The notes under the pieces were generated by a model that did not search any database, was not told the origin of the DNA, and saw only the letters and a program-made list of their open reading frames with translations. A DNA stretch of 9,669 nucleotides, from positions 1 through 9,669 of the forward strand of contig CALZBV010000076.1 in the NCBI GenBank assembly GCA_945622055.1, given 5' to 3'. The stretch's first letter is position 1. Each line of letters starts with the position of its first letter. The stretch comes from an uncultured Clostridia bacterium. Its GTDB lineage: Bacteria > Bacillota > Clostridia > Lachnospirales > Lachnospiraceae. Of the stretch, positions 7,065 through 9,669 are shown one piece after another. The position numbers and the translations under genes were made by a program.

Positions 7065-7084
7065 AAAAGAAAACGTTTCCTCCG
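7054..7084 (+). terminator. Possible weak terminator hairpin between convergent genes
   Basis: CGGAGGAA (7054-7061) pairs with TTCCTCCG (7077-7084), an 8-bp stem with a 15-nt loop, overlapping the spoIIP stop codon. The following plus-strand sequence GATGATTTTGC has only a short T-run, and the minus-strand side has none. The convergent genes are just 33 bp apart, so the hairpin may serve either. Weak candidate. Confidence 0.35.
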
Positions 7085-7097
7085 GATGATTTTGCTG

Positions 7098-8801
7098 TTA
7101 AGCCCGGATATCAAAGCGGAACCGTTTCATCGGAACGTTCTCTCCACCTGTTAGAAGGTCTGTGATTCGTTCAGCTTCTTTTGTTCGCACAGAAACTCCG
7201 GCGGTCAGGAGAAAGCCTTTTTGGGAAAGAGCAGTCGTAAGCTCTGAAAGCTGTCCGGATACAGCCGAAGCAGATTCCTCATCCGGAAGATAAAATTGTG
7301 CGTTTACAGCCTGACGGAGCAGGGACACATGGATGTCGGTCGGACCGAGAGAATCCATATCAAGATGTAAAAGAATGCTTACTTCCTTATTCTGTGCGGA
7401 CAAATCTTTTTTCTTCGTATAGACATAGAGCTCCCCATGGGTCAGCTGTTCGGTCATTTTGAGTGGGAGCTGGATATAAGGGAAAAGCTGGTTCAGAGAG
7501 TTCATAAAGCTAAGGTTGTCCTGCATTTTCCCCGCGGTATCGGTTGCGGTTTTCAGGGCGGGAGAGGATGGAGACTCCTTACATAGCTCTGTCATTTTTG
7601 CGAGTGTACGATTCAGTTCCTCATAAAACGTTTTTACGGCATCTTCTTTTTCCAGGTCCTCCGGCTGCAGGACAAAACCGGAAAGCAGGGTTTTGTCCAA
7701 AAGCTCCGTAAGTACCGGTTCTTTCTTTAACAACGAAGCAAGCGCAGAAGGGTTTTTGCCTCCGAAGGAGGCAAGGGCGGAAAACAACTGCTGTGCGGTC
7801 CGTTCCGGCATGGACTGCAGTGCAGAAAACGCAGGTTCCTCCGGAAAGCCGGCGGATAATTCCTCTAACAGAAGGTTTATTGCTTTGTTTTGGGGTTCGG
7901 ACAGCAGACTTGTGAGAGGCATTCCGGAGTCCTTTTGGAAAACGGCAGAAGCAGTGGAAACCTCTGACGGGTTTGTCTGTGCAGGGAATGCATTGGCGGT
8001 GGGCTCCGCATCCGAAGCAGCCCGGGAAATTATCTCTGTCTCCAACGAGTCGGCCTGCCGGTCCGTGTCCGGCTTATAAATAAAGGAATCCGAAGATGCG
8101 GTGGTTACGGGCAGCGTGGGCGCCTCCTCCGGAAAAAAGGAAGCTAAAAGGGAAACGGCAAATTCCGGGGAGGCTTCACCAAACCGGAGTGCCGAGCCGA
8201 TGGAGGAGGTCAGGGTAGACGCCTGCGATAAAAGACGGTGCTCGAAGTTACGGTAAGCCTGAAGCTGGGAGGCATTCGTCCTTGTTACCGGAATTTCACT
8301 TTTCAGGAGTGTTGTAAGGGTGGATAATTCTACGTCCCGGTTGGCAGCGGAATACTGCATCATTTTTCGAAGCATGTCCTTATTGGCCGGAAGACCGGCA
8401 ATGAGAAGAGCCCGGACAATCGACACAGCCTGCTGTGATTTTGGAATGCCGGAGCTTTCCAATGCCTTGTCAATCGCGGATTCCGTGAAAGAAGAATCAG
8501 AGTCGGAAAGCAGCTTTAACACAATGAGGGATTCGTCGGAATCCTGTACGAGAAACTCTGTTTCCTGTCCGATGGCAAGCTCCGCTGCCGTTGCAAGCTT
8601 TGCATGAAGTGTTCTTCCATCGTTCAGCCGCAGTGTAACCTCATTGCTTCGAAGGTCAGTAACCTCGCCTTTTAAGATGTCGCCCTTGTTTAAGGAAGCT
8701 TCCTTTCCGGGCCCGGACAAAGAACTGTTGTGTCTGGGTGTGGAGGTACGGGTGGTCTGCGAGGTGACCGACGTACCGAAGATATTGTTAAAAAGCCCCA
8801 T
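7098..8801 (-). CDS. FliK-like protein (flagellar hook-length control domain at C-terminus)
   Basis: A 567-residue protein with three parts. A short N-terminal region (MGLFNNIFGTS, then Ser/Thr-rich) precedes a compact beta-rich, OB-like segment at about 38-96 (KGDILKGEVTDL to LIVLKLL). A long middle, 100-420, is rich in Ser, Ala, Thr, Glu and Leu, with helical and low-complexity stretches. The C-terminal domain at about 422-535 (LFPYIQLPLKM, GELYVYTKKK, VSILLHLDMDSLGPTDIHV, then QKGFLLTAGVSV) has the pattern of the FliK / Flg_hook C-terminal domain, which in FliK contacts FlhB to switch export substrate. No signal peptide or membrane helix. The architecture resembles Bacillus YlqG, a FliK-like protein paired with an FlhB-like YlqH; no FlhB-like gene follows here. 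The ATG at 8799-8801 lacks a close Shine-Dalgarno; AAAGGA is 29 nt upstream beyond a hairpin. A sigma-D-like promoter precedes it. Domain call fairly sure; true role open. Confidence 0.75.
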   Translation of the reverse strand: MGLFNNIFGTSVTSQTTRTSTPRHNSSLSGPGKEASLNKGDILKGEVTDLRSNEVTLRLNDGRTLHAKLATAAELAIGQETEFLVQDSDESLIVLKLLSDSDSSFTESAIDKALESSGIPKSQQAVSIVRALLIAGLPANKDMLRKMMQYSAANRDVELSTLTTLLKSEIPVTRTNASQLQAYRNFEHRLLSQASTLTSSIGSALRFGEASPEFAVSLLASFFPEEAPTLPVTTASSDSFIYKPDTDRQADSLETEIISRAASDAEPTANAFPAQTNPSEVSTASAVFQKDSGMPLTSLLSEPQNKAINLLLEELSAGFPEEPAFSALQSMPERTAQQLFSALASFGGKNPSALASLLKKEPVLTELLDKTLLSGFVLQPEDLEKEDAVKTFYEELNRTLAKMTELCKESPSSPALKTATDTAGKMQDNLSFMNSLNQLFPYIQLPLKMTEQLTHGELYVYTKKKDLSAQNKEVSILLHLDMDSLGPTDIHVSLLRQAVNAQFYLPDEESASAVSGQLSELTTALSQKGFLLTAGVSVRTKEAERITDLLTGGENVPMKRFRFDIRA

Positions 8802-8812
8802 AGTATCATTAT

Positions 8813-8841
8813 TTCTGTAAGCTACAGAAGTCCTTTCTGTA
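8813..8841 (-). promoter_or_regulatory. Triple alternating repeat around the Shine-Dalgarno of the FliK-like gene
   Basis: In the minus-strand leader, TACAGAA (8835-8841), TTCTGTA (8823-8829) and TACAGAA (8813-8819) occur in order, all exact. The first two can form a 7-bp hairpin whose loop is AGGAC, the core of the only good Shine-Dalgarno (AAAGGA, 8831-8836). The last two form a 7-bp hairpin with loop GCT that frees the Shine-Dalgarno and shortens its effective distance to the ATG. The two folds exclude each other. Repeats are seen; a translational switch is inferred. Confidence 0.5.
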
Positions 8842-8854
8842 TAATATACCTACT

Positions 8855-8862
8855 ATATCGGC
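8855..8862 (-). promoter_or_regulatory. Sigma-D (sigma-28, FliA-type) -10 element of the FliK-like gene
   Basis: GCCGATAT on the minus strand is identical to the -10 consensus of flagellar/motility sigma-D promoters (TAAA-N15-GCCGATAT). The bases at the right -35 distance (8878-8881, TATG) match TAAA only in the first two positions. Predicted transcription start is near 8848, giving a leader of about 47 nt that contains the whole triple repeat. Location 54 nt upstream of a FliK-like gene strengthens the call. Confidence 0.6.
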
Positions 8863-9110
8863 TTTCGGCAGGAAAATCATAATCTCACTTTCCTGAGAAA
8901 TTCCGACGAAAACTGTTTCTATTCAAAAAAACGAAGCCTTAATGGATGAAAAATCCGGCAAATAGTGGCTTTCAGCTTGTTTTCGCTTGCTTTGTCAGGC
9001 TCATTGTGGTAACTGCATTTAGCTGGAAACCGGTAGCACAGTATTTCTTTGTTTGGTAAGGCACAAGTGGCTGAAAAGGTAGGTTATACCCGAAAATTCC
9101 CGCAGAATTT
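8863..9110. other. Intergenic tract with no supported gene
   Basis: About 250 bp between the sigma-D-like element and the Shine-Dalgarno of the small ORF. An AGGAAA/TTTCCT inverted repeat (8870-8875 / 8889-8894) overlaps the promoter region. One unsupported 37-codon ORF occupies 8946-9059. I see no known riboswitch consensus, tRNA, transposase remnant or strong promoter on either strand. Base composition here is like the coding part of the window, unlike the AT-rich sequence after about 9130. Confidence 0.4.
8946..9059 (+). CDS. Doubtful 37-codon hydrophobic ORF
   Basis: ATG to TAA, starting MKNPANSGFQLVFACF and containing a hydrophobic stretch LIVVTAF flanked by an Arg before and a Trp-Lys-Pro after, which could be one short membrane helix. 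No Shine-Dalgarno precedes the ATG (upstream AAGCCTTAATGG) and no promoter is recognised. It may be chance, or the reading of a conserved intergenic element. Kept only as a candidate. Confidence 0.2.
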   Translation: MKNPANSGFQLVFACFVRLIVVTAFSWKPVAQYFFVW

Positions 9111-9130
9111 ACGAAAGGAAAAAGGAATTC

Positions 9131-9211
9131 ATGATCTATAATGTACATTATGATATATGCGCAATGGTAATCTCTCTCTTTTCAATTATTTTTGTAATCT
9201 TTAATAAATGA
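9131..9211 (+). CDS. 26-residue single-pass membrane microprotein or truncated gene start
   Basis: ATG at 9131 preceded by AAAGGA repeats (9114-9119 and 9121-9126), giving a plausible ribosome binding site. The product begins MIYNVHYDI and continues as a hydrophobic helix (AMVISLFSIIFVIF) ending FNK before TGA. From memory of the family, this opening (YNVHYDI followed by a membrane helix) recalls the N-terminus of multi-pass membrane GGDEF/EAL signalling proteins of Lachnospiraceae. Here it stops after the first helix and the stop codon overlaps an intrinsic terminator. It is either a genuine small membrane protein or the remnant of a larger gene. Ribosome binding site, start and terminator are seen; the family link is tentative. 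Confidence 0.45.
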   Translation: MIYNVHYDICAMVISLFSIIFVIFNK

Positions 9212-9240
9212 GAAGGTTGAAATATACCTTCTTTTTTATT
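9211..9240 (+). terminator. Rho-independent terminator after the 26-residue ORF
   Basis: AGAAGGT (9211-9217) pairs with ACCTTCT (9226-9232) around an 8-nt loop, followed by TTTTTTATT. The stem begins on the last base of the small ORF's TGA, so this unit transcribes a very short message, or it closes a transcript from upstream and insulates the following operon. Confidence 0.85.
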
Positions 9241-9354
9241 GTAGGAAAGAGATGCGGATATACATAGGATTAAGTAACAAAAATAGGTGTGACTATTGTT
9301 TTATAACACATTTATTTGAATTGAAAAAATGTATTGTTTAGTTTGTAAAAAACT

Positions 9355-9385
9355 AATGATAGGATATTGACAAAAACCTATCATT
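9355..9385. promoter_or_regulatory. Operator 1: 9-bp perfect inverted repeat over the -35 box
   Basis: AATGATAGG (9355-9363) and CCTATCATT (9377-9385) are exact reverse complements separated by 13 bp, with TTGACA (9367-9372) in the spacer. A dimer bound here would block RNA polymerase. This is the geometry expected for autorepression of a toxin-antitoxin operon by its antitoxin. Confidence 0.7.
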
Positions 9386-9395
9386 GAAATATAAT
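9367..9395 (+). promoter_or_regulatory. Perfect-consensus sigma-A promoter of the toxin-like gene
   Basis: TTGACA (9367-9372), exactly 17 nt, TATAAT (9390-9395): both hexamers match consensus at all six positions. Predicted transcription start near 9402, giving a leader of about 53 nt. Such a strong promoter implies tight repression, consistent with the overlapping inverted repeats. Confidence 0.93.
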
Positions 9396-9396
9396 G

Positions 9397-9425
9397 ATGA
9401 TAGAATAAAATCAAAAGTTTATCAT
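9397..9425. promoter_or_regulatory. Operator 2: second ATGATA/TATCAT inverted repeat at the transcription start
   Basis: ATGATA (9397-9402) and TATCAT (9420-9425) repeat the core of operator 1 with a 17-bp spacer, placed over and just downstream of the expected start of transcription. Less perfect than operator 1 in arm length. Two similar sites spaced along one promoter suggest cooperative binding by one regulator. Confidence 0.5.
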
Positions 9426-9454
9426 ATAATATTTTTTACAGGAGGTTAAATCTA

Positions 9455-9669
9455 TTGAACGTTACTAAATCCGATGTTGAACAGTACTTGTCTGATGTAT
9501 TTGTTGCTGTTAATGCAGGAAGATACCAGATATCACCACGACAGAAAAACCAGGACATATACATGGATTATGTGTTTACAGAAGAAGATGCAAAGAAAGT
9601 AATACTTTCACTGACCGTATATGATTTTTCAGATGCAGTGAAAAACGATCACCCACAGCATCCGGAGGA
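9455..9669 (+). CDS. Probable MqsR-family toxin, N-terminal part (runs off right edge)
   Basis: Open for 71 codons to the window end from a TTG at 9455-9457 with AGGAGG (9440-9445) 9 nt upstream; no ATG lies near this ribosome binding site. The protein begins MNVTKSDVEQYL and contains SPRQKN (28-32), then TEEDAKKVILSLTVYDFSDA (42-61) and NDHPQHPE. The pattern P-R-x-K-N, then two short helices with a V-I-L-x-L-T-V-x-D-F segment, resembles MqsR-type mRNA interferase toxins of Firmicutes, recalled without a search. In MqsR systems the toxin gene precedes the antitoxin, which fits this being first behind an operator-laden promoter. The antitoxin would lie beyond the window. Gene call sure, family call moderate. 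Confidence 0.6.
   Translation, partial: MNVTKSDVEQYLSDVFVAVNAGRYQISPRQKNQDIYMDYVFTEEDAKKVILSLTVYDFSDAVKNDHPQHPE

Noticed and set aside
7693..8079. 128-codon plus-strand reading frame opposite the FliK-like gene
   Set aside because: It lies wholly antisense to a supported gene, has no ribosome binding site, and its composition is the mirror of the sense codons.
8776..8809. ATG at 8807-8809 as start of the FliK-like gene
   Set aside because: It is in another frame, which reaches a stop within about 40 codons.
8900..9110. Riboswitch, such as a cyclic-di-GMP element, ahead of the 26-residue ORF
   Set aside because: I looked for the conserved cores of the GEMM and other common classes and found none.

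Overview
The window reads as a chromosomal segment of a spore-forming, low-to-moderate GC Firmicute, most likely a motile member of the Lachnospiraceae (Clostridia). This is inferred from the divergent rpsT / gpr-spoIIP sporulation block that is conserved in Bacillota, from a clostridial-type histidyl-tRNA synthetase, from strong AGGAGG-type ribosome binding sites, and from an exact flagellar sigma-D (sigma-28) -10 element in front of a FliK-like gene. No rRNA, tRNA, CRISPR array or intact mobile element is visible.

Layout. Positions 1-2943 hold a minus-strand operon: promoter, a perfect 14-bp palindrome, an ABC ATPase (2205-2870), a 515-residue lipoprotein of unknown family (639-2186), and the N-terminal 173 codons of an ABC-2 type permease running off the left edge. 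The three genes look like one membrane export or efflux system with an associated surface lipoprotein. Positions 2944-4766 hold hisS and rpsT, both minus strand, each followed by a clear intrinsic terminator; rpsT has a near-perfect sigma-A promoter and a structured leader of about 110 nt. Positions 4848-7064 hold gpr and spoIIP on the plus strand. GPR degrades small acid-soluble spore proteins at germination, and SpoIIP is a cell-wall hydrolase needed for engulfment. Positions 7098-8862 hold a convergent minus-strand gene whose C-terminus resembles the FliK hook-length-control domain, with a sigma-D-like promoter and an unusual set of three alternating complementary repeats around its Shine-Dalgarno sequence.

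The right end (8863-9669) is an accessory-looking intergenic tract of about 600 bp. It has a dubious 37-codon ORF, a 26-codon membrane microprotein that resembles the detached N-terminus of a larger membrane signalling protein and sits directly on an intrinsic terminator, and then an AT-rich segment. That segment carries a perfect-consensus sigma-A promoter (TTGACA-N17-TATAAT) with two inverted-repeat operators, driving a TTG-initiated gene cut by the window edge. This gene looks like an MqsR-type toxin, so a toxin-antitoxin operon probably begins here.

The least explained items are the FliK-like gene with its alternating-hairpin leader, the truncated microprotein with terminator, the toxin operon control region, and the unknown lipoprotein of the ABC operon.
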